DNA of 64,000 nt from Flavobacterium suaedae (GTDB lineage: Bacteria; Bacteroidota; Bacteroidia; Flavobacteriales; Flavobacteriaceae): NCBI RefSeq assembly GCF_014642915.1, contig NZ_BMJE01000004.1, forward strand, positions 124,001 through 188,000, read 5' to 3'. Positions 7,888 to 16,296 of the stretch are shown here, piece after piece. Both the position numbers and the translations under genes were made by a program. The notes beneath the pieces are model-generated. The model searched no databases. It saw nothing but the letters and a program-made list of their open reading frames with translations, and was not told the DNA's origin. Position 1 is the stretch's first letter; the number at the start of each line of letters is the position of its first letter.

Positions 7888-8541
7888 ATGTTAGATAAAG
7901 AAGGTATCGCGAAAAGAATAGCGAAAGAAGTTAAAGACGGTTACTATGTAAACTTAGGTATTGGTATACCTACATTGGTAGCTAACTTTGTTCGTGACGA
8001 TATATCAGTTGAGTTTCAAAGTGAAAATGGTGTTTTAGGCATGGGACCTTTCCCTTTTGAAGGAGAGGAAGATGCCGACATCATTAATGCAGGGAAACAA
8101 ACAATAACTACACTGCCGGGAGCATCATTTTTTGACTCGGCTACCAGTTTTGGAATGATACGCGGGCAGCATGTAGACCTTACCATTCTTGGTGCTATGG
8201 AAGTTGCCGAAAACGGTGATATTGCCAACTGGAAAATTCCGGGTAAAATGGTAAAAGGTATGGGTGGCGCTATGGATTTAGTAGCTTCTGCCGAGAATAT
8301 TATTGTGGCAATGATGCATGTAAACAAAGCAGGGCAGTCTAAACTATTAAAGCGTTGTACATTACCATTAACAGGTGTGGGCTGCGTTAAAAAAGTAGTT
8401 ACGGAACTAGCCGTTCTTGAAATTGTTGATGGTGGTTTTAAACTACTGGAAAGAGCACCGGGCGTAACCGTTGAAGAGATACAAAAAGCCACAGAAGGAA
8501 ACCTTATTGTAGAAGGTGAGATTCCTGAAATGGCAATTTAA
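7888..8541 (+). CDS. scoB: 3-oxoacid CoA-transferase subunit B
   Basis: Beta subunit (217 aa) of the CoA-transferase. The nucleophilic glutamate lies in SENGVLGMGP near residue 51, which forms the covalent glutamyl-CoA intermediate. Other family blocks are GKQTITTLPGASFFDSATSF, RGQHVDLTILGAMEV and PGKMVKGMGGAMDL. It is co-directional with scoA, but the 106-nt gap is unusually wide for this pair and contains a tandem repeat. It ends before a large inverted repeat shared with the convergent ABC gene. Confidence 0.92.
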   Translation: MLDKEGIAKRIAKEVKDGYYVNLGIGIPTLVANFVRDDISVEFQSENGVLGMGPFPFEGEEDADIINAGKQTITTLPGASFFDSATSFGMIRGQHVDLTILGAMEVAENGDIANWKIPGKMVKGMGGAMDLVASAENIIVAMMHVNKAGQSKLLKRCTLPLTGVGCVKKVVTELAVLEIVDGGFKLLERAPGVTVEEIQKATEGNLIVEGEIPEMAI

Positions 8542-8558
8542 TACAGTATTGAGTTATC

Positions 8559-8614
8559 AGTTTACAGTCGCAGTGTTCAGTAAGAGCATAAATTGCCAAC
8601 TGCGACTGTAAACT
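8559..8614. repeat. Large palindromic repeat between convergent genes, copy 1
   Basis: AGTTTACAGTCGCAGT (8559-8574) and ACTGCGACTGTAAACT (8599-8614) form a perfect 16-bp inverted repeat with a 24-nt loop. A degenerate third arm (AACTGTGACTGAG) lies near 8635-8647. The same arm occurs at 16236, also between convergent genes. It probably folds on both strands and may serve as a shared transcription end. Confidence 0.8.
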
Positions 8615-8660
8615 TTGATTATTTTACTACTGCCAACTGTGACTGAGCATTGAGAACTAT

Positions 8661-10343
8661 CTACTTTGGGATAGCGTCAATTAGTTTCTTAGTATATTCC
8701 TTTTGCGGATGCTTATAAAGTGCATCGGCTTCATTCATTTCCTCAATTTTACCTTTATTCATTACCAACACTTGGTCGCTCATGTACTTCACTACAGCAA
8801 GATCATGCGAAATAAAAATATAGGTAAATCCAAAGTTTTCTTTTAATTCATTCAGCAGGTTAAGCACTTGAGCCTGCACGGATATATCCAGTGCAGAAAC
8901 CGATTCATCACAAACTATTAACTTGGGTTGAAGGGCTACGGTTCGTGCTATGCCTATACGTTGCCTTTGTCCACCCGAAAACTCATGTGGGTAGCGGTTG
9001 TAGTGTTCTTCACTTAGTCCTACTCGGTTTAGTATTTCCAGTACTTTTTCTTTTCGTTCCTTATTGTTTTTGTACAAGCCATGTACCTCCATAGGTTCTA
9101 ATATGGCTTTGCCAACTGTTATACGTGGGTTTAATGAAGAATAAGGATCCTGAAAGATGATTTGTATTTCTTTGCGCAGTTCGCGCAGTTGCGTACCTGA
9201 TAGCTTGGTTAAATCAGTACCTCTGTAGAGAATTTTCCCTGCGGTGGGTTTATCCAGTTGTAATATGGCATTACCAAGTGTCGATTTACCGCAACCGGAT
9301 TCGCCTACCAAGCCCAACGTTTCACCTTCATATATTGTAAAGCTAACGTCATCTACGGCTTTAAATTTTACATCTTTACCAAAAAGCCCTGCCGAAGAAA
9401 CGTATTCTTTCTCTACATTCACTACTTCCAGCAATGGGGCTTGGTTATATAGTTTATTATGTTCCGCTTTGCGCTGCTCGGGAGGTATTTCGGTATTATC
9501 TACTTTATTTGCAAGATAGTCCTGTATAGTAGGCAATCTTTTTAAACGTACATCCAGCGAGGGGCGGGAGTTAATAAGTGCTTTGGTATATAGGTGCTCT
9601 GGATTCTCAAAAATCTGTTGTGCTTCGCCCTGCTCTACAATTTCGCCTTTATACATTACCAAAACGCGGTTAGCAATTTCCGAAACCAACGACAAGTCGT
9701 GCGAAATGAAAATAATACTCATCTCTGTTTCCTGTTGCAGTTCTTTCAGCAGTAAAATGATTTCCTTTTGTACGGTAACATCCAGTGCGGTAGTGGGTTC
9801 GTCCGCAATTAGTATTTTGGGTTTGCAGGCAACAGCCATGGCAATCATTACCCGTTGCTTTTGCCCGCCTGATATTTCGTGCGGGTAGCGGTTGTATATT
9901 TTGTCAGGGTTAGGGAGTTTTACTTTCTCGAATAGTGAAAGCACCGTTTCTTTAATCTTTTTTTGTGATAGGGTAGTATGCTCTTTTAATATTTCTTCAA
10001 CCTGAAAGCCACATTTTAATGATGGGTTTAACGAACTCATAGGCTCCTGGAATATCATGCTTATAGCGTTTCCTCTGACCTTACGCAGTTCTTTTTGTGA
10101 TAGGCTGGGTATGTTTTTACCTTCAAATTCAATAGTGCCTTCCGTTACTTCTAAAATACCTTTGGGTAATAATCCCATTACCGCCAATGATGTAACTGAC
10201 TTACCAGACCCCGATTCCCCTACAATGCCCAGTATTTCGTTTTTATGCAACGTAAACGAACTGTTTTTTACAATGGGTGTCAACTGGCGTTCTTTTTTAG
10301 CCGAAATGGTAACATTTTGTATTTGGAGTAAGGGTGTATTCAT
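8661..10343 (-). CDS. Peptide/nickel-type ABC transporter ATPase, two fused NBDs
   Basis: A 560-residue fusion of two ATP-binding domains like OppD and OppF (DppD/DppF), which power import of peptides or related solutes. NBD1 has Walker A GESGSGKS at 42-49, signature ISGGQKQR and Walker B LIADEPTTALD. NBD2 has Walker A GESGCGKS near residue 345, signature FSGGQRQR and Walker B-like LIVCDESVSALD. An oligopeptide-type C-terminal extension follows each half. The single chain is a known arrangement (as in YejF or GsiA), not a frameshift repair. No permease or binding protein is nearby, so partners must be encoded elsewhere. It is the last gene of the minus-strand run from 13477. Confidence 0.92.
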   Translation of the reverse strand: MNTPLLQIQNVTISAKKERQLTPIVKNSSFTLHKNEILGIVGESGSGKSVTSLAVMGLLPKGILEVTEGTIEFEGKNIPSLSQKELRKVRGNAISMIFQEPMSSLNPSLKCGFQVEEILKEHTTLSQKKIKETVLSLFEKVKLPNPDKIYNRYPHEISGGQKQRVMIAMAVACKPKILIADEPTTALDVTVQKEIILLLKELQQETEMSIIFISHDLSLVSEIANRVLVMYKGEIVEQGEAQQIFENPEHLYTKALINSRPSLDVRLKRLPTIQDYLANKVDNTEIPPEQRKAEHNKLYNQAPLLEVVNVEKEYVSSAGLFGKDVKFKAVDDVSFTIYEGETLGLVGESGCGKSTLGNAILQLDKPTAGKILYRGTDLTKLSGTQLRELRKEIQIIFQDPYSSLNPRITVGKAILEPMEVHGLYKNNKERKEKVLEILNRVGLSEEHYNRYPHEFSGGQRQRIGIARTVALQPKLIVCDESVSALDISVQAQVLNLLNELKENFGFTYIFISHDLAVVKYMSDQVLVMNKGKIEEMNEADALYKHPQKEYTKKLIDAIPK

Positions 10344-10358
10344 TAAAAGTAAAGGTAA

Positions 10359-11075
10359 TTATATCACATGTATAATCTCATCCTCAATCAGTAAATCTTC
10401 TCTGCGGAAGCGAAGCAGTATTTGCGCTACGGCAATAACATCTTTTTCGCAATAGGTAACAATACGGTCTATGTCTTTTTCCACATAATATACATGCCCT
10501 ACTTCGCTGCCGTCTATATCATCTTTTGGGGATGGTATACCCAGTATTTTGGTAAGCAGTTTTAGCGAGGTAAAACTTTTATAATCGCCAAATTTCCATA
10601 ACTCCATAGTGTCGAGGTGTGGTACTTCCCAAGGCTTTTTCCCGAAAAGATTTAGTTTATTAGGTAACGGTATGCCGTGTATTACCATTCGCCTTACCAG
10701 GAAAGGAAAATCGAACTCCTTAGCGTTATGGCCACACATAATATGTTGCGGTTGGCTAAAATGGTTGTTGACTAGGTTATTAAAATCACGTAGTATTTTA
10801 GGTTCATCGCCAATAAAGGAAGTCACCCTAAAATGCCTAATATCGCCTTTAAACGTAAAGAATCCCGCCGAAAGGCATACTATTTTACCAAATTCTGCCC
10901 AAATACCCGCACGCTCGTAAAATTCTTCGGGTGTTTCGCCGTCCCTGCGCTGGTATTGGGTTTTAAGGTCAAAAAGTTTTTGGGTTTCCTCGTCCAGTGC
11001 ATCAAATGCTTCCTGTTCGGGAACGGTTTCTATATCGAGAAATAATATATTGTCTAGCCTAATTTTTTCAAGCAT
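10359..11075 (-). CDS. DnaQ/PolB-like 3'-5' exonuclease (DEDDy)
   Basis: A 238-residue stand-alone exonuclease with RNase H fold. Exo I motif LFLDIETVPE supplies Asp and Glu, Exo II is GHNAKEFDFPFL, and Exo III is YCEKDVIAVAQI with Tyr four residues before Asp (DEDDy type). It belongs to the 'predicted PolB exonuclease-like' family (DNA_pol_B_exo2), thought to act in DNA proofreading or repair; substrate unproven. It is 3 nt downstream of the serine hydrolase gene and 15 nt upstream of the ABC gene, so it is co-transcribed with both. A link to the nearby ogt (DNA repair) is possible but only by position. Confidence 0.85.
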   Translation of the reverse strand: MLEKIRLDNILFLDIETVPEQEAFDALDEETQKLFDLKTQYQRRDGETPEEFYERAGIWAEFGKIVCLSAGFFTFKGDIRHFRVTSFIGDEPKILRDFNNLVNNHFSQPQHIMCGHNAKEFDFPFLVRRMVIHGIPLPNKLNLFGKKPWEVPHLDTMELWKFGDYKSFTSLKLLTKILGIPSPKDDIDGSEVGHVYYVEKDIDRIVTYCEKDVIAVAQILLRFRREDLLIEDEIIHVI

Positions 11076-11078
11076 GGG

Positions 11079-12269
11079 TTACTTCATTTGTTTTGAATTG
11101 CCTTCGCCTTCTTCGGGTTTCATCATGCCCATCATTTTATAGGCTTCATCAACATATACATAAAAGTCGTTGCTGTGTATGTCATCACTGGTTTGCAGTC
11201 CTTTCAGGTGTCCTAATCGGGTAATAATAATATCATCTTGCGGTATTACAATTACAAACTGCCCTAAATGCCCGCGCATGTAGTACATTTTTTTGCCTAA
11301 GTAGTTGTTTATCCACCAACCGTAACCGTAAAAAGGACTGTCGTCAAAACGTGGCGATACCATTTTATTTACTGCTGTGCTGTCAAGAATTTGCTTGCCA
11401 TTCCAGTTCCCTTCGTGTAAAAACAGCTTCCCGAATCTCGAAAAATCACGTGCGTTGCTACCAATGCAACAGTAGGCTTTTTCTATACCATCCATATTGT
11501 CTACCTGCCAAAGTGCTTCGTTTGCCATACCCATGGGTTTCCAAAAATTTTCTGACACATAGCTTGATAGTGTTTGCCCTGTAGCTTTGGTTATTACCAT
11601 TGCCAGCAGTTCGGTTGCGCCACTAAGATATTTAAATTCTTTACCCGGTTCTTCCACCACGTCAAGCCCCAATATTACTTTTTCAAGATTATCATCAAAA
11701 TAGGCACGGGTAACTATAGAGAACGGGCTGTAATATTTTTCGTCCCAGCTAAGTCCTGATGCCATAGACGATAAATCGCCTACCGTCATTTTTGCAGCAA
11801 GCCCTTCGCTGAATTCAGGGTAGAAGTCGCCTACTTTTTGGTTCAGGCTTTTTATTTTACCTTCTTCAATTGCTTTAAATAATGCAGCCGAAACTACACT
11901 TTTTGCCATAGAGAAGGAGTTAGACTTGCTGTCTTTACCATAACCGTCATAATAGGCTTCATACCAAATGCTGTCATTTTTTATGATGAGGTAGGCTACT
12001 GTTTCCAGTTCCTTATGTACTTCTTCAAGCCTTTGGGTAGGTGCTACGGTATTATAATCTTCATGTAGTGGCCAGGGTTGCGGTGTACCGTTTGCTATAG
12101 TGCGATTAGGAAATTCTTTGTAATCATCTAAAAAAGCAGTGGTTTCTCCTCTAAAGTATATGGTGCGAACGGCACGAAGCAGGTAATCTACATCAAAAAT
12201 ATACATAAGGATTATTATACCCGAAAGTATAATAACAAACCAAAGCAGGAACTTCTTTATAAATTTCAT
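11079..12269 (-). CDS. Serine hydrolase, class C beta-lactamase family
   Basis: 396 residues. A frame start at TTG 12278 exists, but the ATG at 12269 gives a typical N-terminus: a basic MKFIKKF, then one membrane helix (about 6-28). The beta-lactamase/DD-peptidase-like fold shows the nucleophile motif SMAK (SxxK) in FSMAKSVVSAAL, a Tyr candidate in KYLSGATELLAM (YxG rather than YxN), and a C-terminal GHLGQFV segment like the third motif (HxG). It is probably a membrane-anchored esterase or peptidase rather than a resistance enzyme. Substrate unknown. Confidence 0.82.
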   Translation of the reverse strand: MKFIKKFLLWFVIILSGIIILMYIFDVDYLLRAVRTIYFRGETTAFLDDYKEFPNRTIANGTPQPWPLHEDYNTVAPTQRLEEVHKELETVAYLIIKNDSIWYEAYYDGYGKDSKSNSFSMAKSVVSAALFKAIEEGKIKSLNQKVGDFYPEFSEGLAAKMTVGDLSSMASGLSWDEKYYSPFSIVTRAYFDDNLEKVILGLDVVEEPGKEFKYLSGATELLAMVITKATGQTLSSYVSENFWKPMGMANEALWQVDNMDGIEKAYCCIGSNARDFSRFGKLFLHEGNWNGKQILDSTAVNKMVSPRFDDSPFYGYGWWINNYLGKKMYYMRGHLGQFVIVIPQDDIIITRLGHLKGLQTSDDIHSNDFYVYVDEAYKMMGMMKPEEGEGNSKQMK

Positions 12270-12324
12270 AGTAAGCAATTAAAGGATATGCTACGAATTT
12301 AAACAAAAAATTGCTTCGGAAGGG

Positions 12325-12798
12325 TTAAAAAAGGCTTTGTTGTATTGGCGGATTTTCATGTTCCAGTAACCATTTTTTGCGCCAAAGTCCGCCTGCGTAA
12401 CCTGTAAGTGAACCATCGGAGCCTATAACCCTGTGGCAAGGCACTACAATCCATAGCGGGTTTTTACCATTAGCAGATGCTACGGCGCGTATGGCTTTTA
12501 CATCGCCTAGTTTAACCGATAGTTTTTGGTAGGTTGTGGTAGTGCCAAAGGGAATTTCAAGCAATGCATTCCAAACTCTTTTTTGGAAATCGGTTCCTTG
12601 CGGGTTAAGTTTAAAAGTGAAGTGATTTCGGCTACCCGCAAAATATTCTTTCAGTTGTGTAACAGCTTCCTTTAACTCAACCGGAATAGTATCAGATTCA
12701 GGCACATTTTCATCAAGTACTGTTATTTTGATGATGCCCTGTGTGTCGCCTTTTATGGCGGTAGTGCCTAACGGTGTTTTAATGTATGCCTGAACCAT
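12325..12798 (-). CDS. ogt: Methylated-DNA-protein-cysteine methyltransferase
   Basis: 157-residue suicide repair protein that takes the methyl group from O6-methylguanine. The active site IVVPCHRVIG is intact, and the DNA-binding segment FQKRVWNALLEIPFGTTTTY with downstream VASANGKNPLWI is standard. A degenerate N-terminal domain precedes it, as in Ogt/AGT. There is no Ada-type Zn domain or AraC domain, so it is the non-regulatory Ogt form. The gene starts 6 nt after the small XRE regulator. Confidence 0.93.
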   Translation of the reverse strand: MVQAYIKTPLGTTAIKGDTQGIIKITVLDENVPESDTIPVELKEAVTQLKEYFAGSRNHFTFKLNPQGTDFQKRVWNALLEIPFGTTTTYQKLSVKLGDVKAIRAVASANGKNPLWIVVPCHRVIGSDGSLTGYAGGLWRKKWLLEHENPPIQQSLF

Positions 12799-12804
12799 AA
12801 TTAT

Positions 12805-13005
12805 TTAATCTTCTTTTTCAAGTTCAAAAATTTCGTTAACAGGCTTTTCAAAAAGTTTTGAGAGTTTTAGTGCTAATACAGTAGAAGGGACATATTTTCC
12901 TGCTTCCAGTGCATTAATGGTTTGCCTGCTTACTCCTGTTTTTTCTGCCAGTTCCTGCTGCGTCAGGTTATATATGGCACGCTGTACTTTTATATTATTC
13001 TTCAT
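12805..13005 (-). CDS. Small XRE/Cro-type regulator
   Basis: A 66-residue single-domain helix-turn-helix protein: LTQQELAEKTGVSRQTINALE is the HTH and KYVPSTVLALKLSKLFEKPV completes the five-helix fold. This short type usually sits beside a small membrane protein and controls its own operon; here that protein is encoded just upstream with an 11-nt overlap. Two direct repeats in front of the pair (13505-13536) are the likely binding site. No extra domain for a ligand is present. Confidence 0.9.
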   Translation of the reverse strand: MKNNIKVQRAIYNLTQQELAEKTGVSRQTINALEAGKYVPSTVLALKLSKLFEKPVNEIFELEKED

Positions 13006-13477
13006 GTGCAGCAGTTTTATAGAAACGATATATTCTGTAGCGAAATAATACTATAAAGATAAGCAGTTGCGATATCATAGCTACCATTAAAACATTTAAA
13101 AATACTATACCATATACAAACAGGTAGCCCAAAAGTATAATTACATAGTTAATAATAGTTGCCCATGCCAGGCTGTTAAGGCGCATTGCCGCTACCATTT
13201 CATCTTCATGTTTTTCTTTTGAAAAGGCGAAGATAATTCCAAAAGGAATTACAAACAGCATAAGCAGTTCATCAGTAACAGAGGTTTCGAGCCAAAAAAA
13301 GCTTTCATTGTCTCCTAACAGCCCGGTATCACCGAGTATAGCAAACACTTTTGCTTTTATCTCAAAATCTGAATACTCGGAAACAGAATATAACAATGCC
13401 AATAAAATAAATGATATACTAAACAGGATGCCACTAAGCATTTTTAGCTTATACGGAAATAAGAAGTTTGTTTTCAT
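12995..13477 (-). CDS. Four-helix integral membrane protein paired with XRE regulator
   Basis: 160 residues with four hydrophobic segments (about 12-30, 62-82, 100-125 and 128-148). It ends in a basic tail (YRIYRFYKTAAHEE). I do not recognise the family beyond its resemblance to small membrane proteins encoded beside short XRE regulators. Its last 11 nt overlap the regulator start, so the two are translationally coupled. As first gene of the unit it receives transcription from the repeat-bearing promoter region upstream. Confidence 0.65.
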   Translation of the reverse strand: MKTNFLFPYKLKMLSGILFSISFILLALLYSVSEYSDFEIKAKVFAILGDTGLLGDNESFFWLETSVTDELLMLFVIPFGIIFAFSKEKHEDEMVAAMRLNSLAWATIINYVIILLGYLFVYGIVFLNVLMVAMISQLLIFIVLFRYRIYRFYKTAAHEE

Positions 13478-13504
13478 AAGGTTATGGTTTTAATAACAAT
13501 TCAA

Positions 13505-13536
13505 ATGTAAAATAATTTTTCCAATATGTAAAATAA
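13505..13536 (-). promoter_or_regulatory. Probable operator: two direct repeats plus -7 box
   Basis: ATGTAAAATAA occurs at 13505-13515 and again at 13526-13536, 21 nt apart (two helical turns). On the minus strand TACATTTG (13509-13502) matches the TAnnTTTG -7 element, so the first repeat overlaps the promoter. This suits autorepression by the 66-residue XRE protein. No good -33 TTTG is visible. Confidence 0.45.
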
Positions 13537-13554
13537 ACTTTACTTTTTATAACG

Positions 13555-13586
13555 TAAAAAAAGCCACTAAATTAAAAGTGGCTTTT
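13555..13586 (-). terminator. Terminator of the DUF1573 gene
   Basis: AAAAGCCACT and AGTGGCTTTT form a 10-bp stem. Read on the minus strand it ends in a run of at least seven T. Confidence 0.8.
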
Positions 13587-13613
13587 ACTATTAAACAGAA
13601 AATTATTTTTTCA

Positions 13614-14051
13614 TTATTGTTTAGAACCTTTAGTAGGAGCAGAAGCATCTTCTGTAGCTACTACTTTACCTTTAATTCTAAGTACTTTTTTCACATCGCT
13701 GTCGTTTGTAGTAACAGTAACGCTTTTGTTAAAGTTACCTGGGTTACGTGCGTTATAAGTGGCAGTAATACTTCCTGTTTCTCCCGGCTTTATAGGAGTT
13801 TTAGTATACTTGGTAGCAGTACAACCACAAGAAGCTTTTACGTTAGTAATAAGTATTGTTTGGTCTGTAGTGTTTTTGAATGTAAATTCGTGCGATGCAG
13901 GAACTCCTTTTTCAATTTCACCAAAGTTGTAAGAGTCTTCATTCCAAGTGATTTTAGAAGGCTCAGCGCTTTTTTCGTTTGTTTGTGCATTAACTGCAAA
14001 AGATAAAAATAATGCAATTGCTGCAAAAAATGTAAATTTTAAAGATTTCAT
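13614..14051 (-). CDS. Exported DUF1573 domain protein
   Basis: 145 residues. A Sec signal peptide (MKSLKFTFFAAIALFLSFAVNA) is followed by one DUF1573 domain (about 38-130), an immunoglobulin-like fold related to ASPM-SPD-2-Hydin, with EKGVPASHEFTFKNTTDQ, VKASCGCTATKY and PGETGSITATYNA. The CGC pair is typical of the family. The function is unknown; these are abundant periplasmic or secreted proteins in Bacteroidota. Single gene with its own terminator, divergent from the histidine kinase at 14211. A -7-like TATATTTG is at 14108-14101. Confidence 0.88.
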   Translation of the reverse strand: MKSLKFTFFAAIALFLSFAVNAQTNEKSAEPSKITWNEDSYNFGEIEKGVPASHEFTFKNTTDQTILITNVKASCGCTATKYTKTPIKPGETGSITATYNARNPGNFNKSVTVTTNDSDVKKVLRIKGKVVATEDASAPTKGSKQ

Positions 14052-14210
14052 AGTTTAATTAATTATATGGGTTAATACTATATTCTGTTTCTGAACATTA
14101 CAAATATATTTACTAAAATTCGGAAATTTGTTAACCGATTTCAAACTCTTGTTAATGACTTGTTAACGGTTTGCTGTAAATGCTTTTTTATAGTAATATC
14201 GGTTAGTTAA

Positions 14211-15509
14211 TTGCAAACAATATTCCAAAATTTGAAATTCAACAAACTAAATATAATAGTTTTTATAGGGCTTATTGCTATAATAGGTGTTATTACCATG
14301 CAACTGGTAATGCTTAAACAGGCGTTTATGTTTGAGCGGAAAGAAATAGGCGATAAAATACATTTTGCCCTGCAGGATGTAGTTAACAAAATATATGGCG
14401 ATAATGTTAATGATGTTCCTTCTGCAACACCTATTAAAAAAGTATCAGACGATTATTATGTTGTAAATGTAAACGATGTTTTTGAGGCAGAAATACTGGA
14501 ATACTACCTTAAAAGCGAATTCCAAAAAGTACAGCTTGATGTAGATTATGAATATGCTATATACGATTGTGCTTCGGATGAAATGGTATATGGTAATTAT
14601 ATTGATGTAGAGGGCGATGAACAGAATGAAGGAGAAAAATGTGAAAACTGCTTTACCAAAAAAGAAGGTCTGGTATATTATTTTGCTATACGTTTTCCGC
14701 ACCTTACGTATAATTATATACAATCGTTACAGCAATACTGGATATATACCGGGGTATTGTTTTTAGTGCTGGTAATATATGTATACTCTGTATTTACTCT
14801 GTTAAAGCAAAAGCGTTATACCGAACTACAGAAGGACTTTATTAATAACATGACACATGAGTTTAAAACACCACTGTCATCTATTTTAATAGCCTCTAAC
14901 TATGCAGCAAAGCAAGAGGAGATAGAAAAACACCCCAAGCTGCATAAATACCTGCAAATTATTATTGAGCAGAGTAATAAACTCAACCAGCATATAGAGC
15001 GGATATTAAATGTTGCAAAAGCAGAAAACAATTTAATGACGCTGGAAAAGAAAGCCTTTAATATTGTAGATACGCTGGAACTGGTTAAAGATAACGCCGG
15101 GCTTAAATATCCTGACGCTGCTATAATATTCAGCACACCAAAACAGGAATATAAGGTAGTAGCCGATGCTTTCCACTTTTATAACATAGCGTATAATATT
15201 GTAGAAAATGCAGTAAAATATAACAATACCACTCCGCAGATAACTATTGCAATACAAGAAACCAATAAAGGGCTAGACCTGTTGTTTAGTGATAATGGTC
15301 CTGGTATACCATCGCAACATATAGAGTATGTTTTTGATAGGTTTTACAGAGTACCGAGAGAGAACAAAAAAGAGGTCGAAGGCTTTGGTATCGGGTTGTT
15401 TTATGTAAAGAAAATTTGTGAGCACCACGGGTGGAAAATCAATATAAAAAATAACCAGCCTACCGGTGTTACTATAACCATATCCATCCCTAAAAAGAGT
15501 ATTACTTAA
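14211..15509 (+). CDS. Sensor histidine kinase
   Basis: 432 residues from a TTG start; no upstream ATG is in frame and starting at the next Met would cut into the first membrane helix. Two membrane segments (about 12-32 and 175-196) flank a periplasmic sensor of about 140 residues. There is no HAMP domain: the second helix leads directly to HisKA with phospho-acceptor His in NNMTHEFKTPLSSIL. HATPase has the N box (NIVENAVKYN), G1 (DNGPGIP) and G2 (GFGIGLFYVK). The partner response regulator starts 11 nt downstream. The signal sensed is unknown. Confidence 0.9.
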   Translation: MQTIFQNLKFNKLNIIVFIGLIAIIGVITMQLVMLKQAFMFERKEIGDKIHFALQDVVNKIYGDNVNDVPSATPIKKVSDDYYVVNVNDVFEAEILEYYLKSEFQKVQLDVDYEYAIYDCASDEMVYGNYIDVEGDEQNEGEKCENCFTKKEGLVYYFAIRFPHLTYNYIQSLQQYWIYTGVLFLVLVIYVYSVFTLLKQKRYTELQKDFINNMTHEFKTPLSSILIASNYAAKQEEIEKHPKLHKYLQIIIEQSNKLNQHIERILNVAKAENNLMTLEKKAFNIVDTLELVKDNAGLKYPDAAIIFSTPKQEYKVVADAFHFYNIAYNIVENAVKYNNTTPQITIAIQETNKGLDLLFSDNGPGIPSQHIEYVFDRFYRVPRENKKEVEGFGIGLFYVKKICEHHGWKINIKNNQPTGVTITISIPKKSIT

Positions 15510-15520
15510 AGCAGTAGCAA

Positions 15521-16204
15521 ATGAATAAAAAAATACTTTATGTAGAAGACGACAGCACATTGGCGTTTCTTACTGCCGATAATTTGGAACAAACTTATGA
15601 TGTTTGCCATTTTACCAACGGAAAAGAGGCATTTGATGCTTTTACCAAAGACGATTTTGACCTTTGTGTGCTGGATGTAATGCTACCCGAAATGGACGGT
15701 TTTGAACTGGCTGCTGCCATACGGGAGCGCGATGTTGAGGTGCCTATAATATTTCTTTCAGCAAAGACATTAAAAGAGGACAGGATAAAAGGGTTACGCC
15801 TGGGAGCAGATGATTACTTGGTGAAACCCTACAGCATGGAAGAGCTTGTTTTAAAAATTGAAGTTTTCCTGCAACGCAGCCAAAAAAACGGGTCACAAAA
15901 AACCAGTGTTTATACGTTGGGCGATTATACTTTTGATGCCGTTAATTATACTATTGAGCGTAACGGTAGCAGCACCCAGTTAACCGAGCGTGAAGCAGCG
16001 CTGCTGCAATTGTTTATTGAAAATAAAAACACCATATTAAAGCGTGAAAAAATACTCACTTCAATATGGGGTACAGATGATTACTTTATGGGGCGCAGTA
16101 TGGATGTATTTATATCGCGCCTGCGTAAAATATTTAAAAATGATGAGCGTATTAATATAGAGAATATACCCCGTGTAGGTTTTAAACTTGTTGCTCCTGA
16201 TTAG
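15521..16204 (+). CDS. OmpR-family response regulator
   Basis: 227 residues: a receiver domain (1-115) with acidic pocket YVEDD, phospho-acceptor Asp in CVLDVMLPEMDGFE and Lys in YLVKPYS, then a winged-helix DNA-binding domain (about 130-225) with LTEREAALLQLF and the recognition region MDVFISRLRKIFK. It is the cognate regulator of the kinase immediately upstream. Targets are unknown. The gene ends before a palindromic repeat shared with the convergent cytochrome gene. Confidence 0.95.
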   Translation: MNKKILYVEDDSTLAFLTADNLEQTYDVCHFTNGKEAFDAFTKDDFDLCVLDVMLPEMDGFELAAAIRERDVEVPIIFLSAKTLKEDRIKGLRLGADDYLVKPYSMEELVLKIEVFLQRSQKNGSQKTSVYTLGDYTFDAVNYTIERNGSSTQLTEREAALLQLFIENKNTILKREKILTSIWGTDDYFMGRSMDVFISRLRKIFKNDERINIENIPRVGFKLVAPD

Positions 16205-16235
16205 TTTTCAGTGAACAGTTTTTAGTAGCAGTCAA

Positions 16236-16280
16236 AGTTTACAGTCGCAGTAAAAAAACTGAATACTGTGACTGTAAACC
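16236..16280. repeat. Large palindromic repeat between convergent genes, copy 2
   Basis: AGTTTACAGTCGCAGT (16236-16251) is identical to the arm at 8559. Its partner ACTGTGACTGTAAACC (16265-16280) differs from the perfect complement at two positions. The loop is 13 nt. Flanking CAGTGAACAGT and CAGTCAAAG look like degenerate extra arms. Again it sits between a plus and a minus gene end. Confidence 0.8.
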
Positions 16281-16296
16281 GAGCCTGAAAAAGCTA

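Noticed and set aside
8016..8492. 158-codon open frame antisense to scoB
   Set aside because: Antisense to a conserved gene, with proline/serine-rich translation typical of a shadow frame.
8661..10343. Two ABC genes joined by a frameshift or sequencing error
   Set aside because: The frame is continuous, both nucleotide-binding domains are complete, and single-chain double ATPases of this kind are a known protein type.
11079..12269. Beta-lactamase resistance gene
   Set aside because: It has SxxK but lacks the YxN motif, is membrane-anchored, and resembles general serine hydrolases of the family. Antibiotic hydrolysis is not supported.
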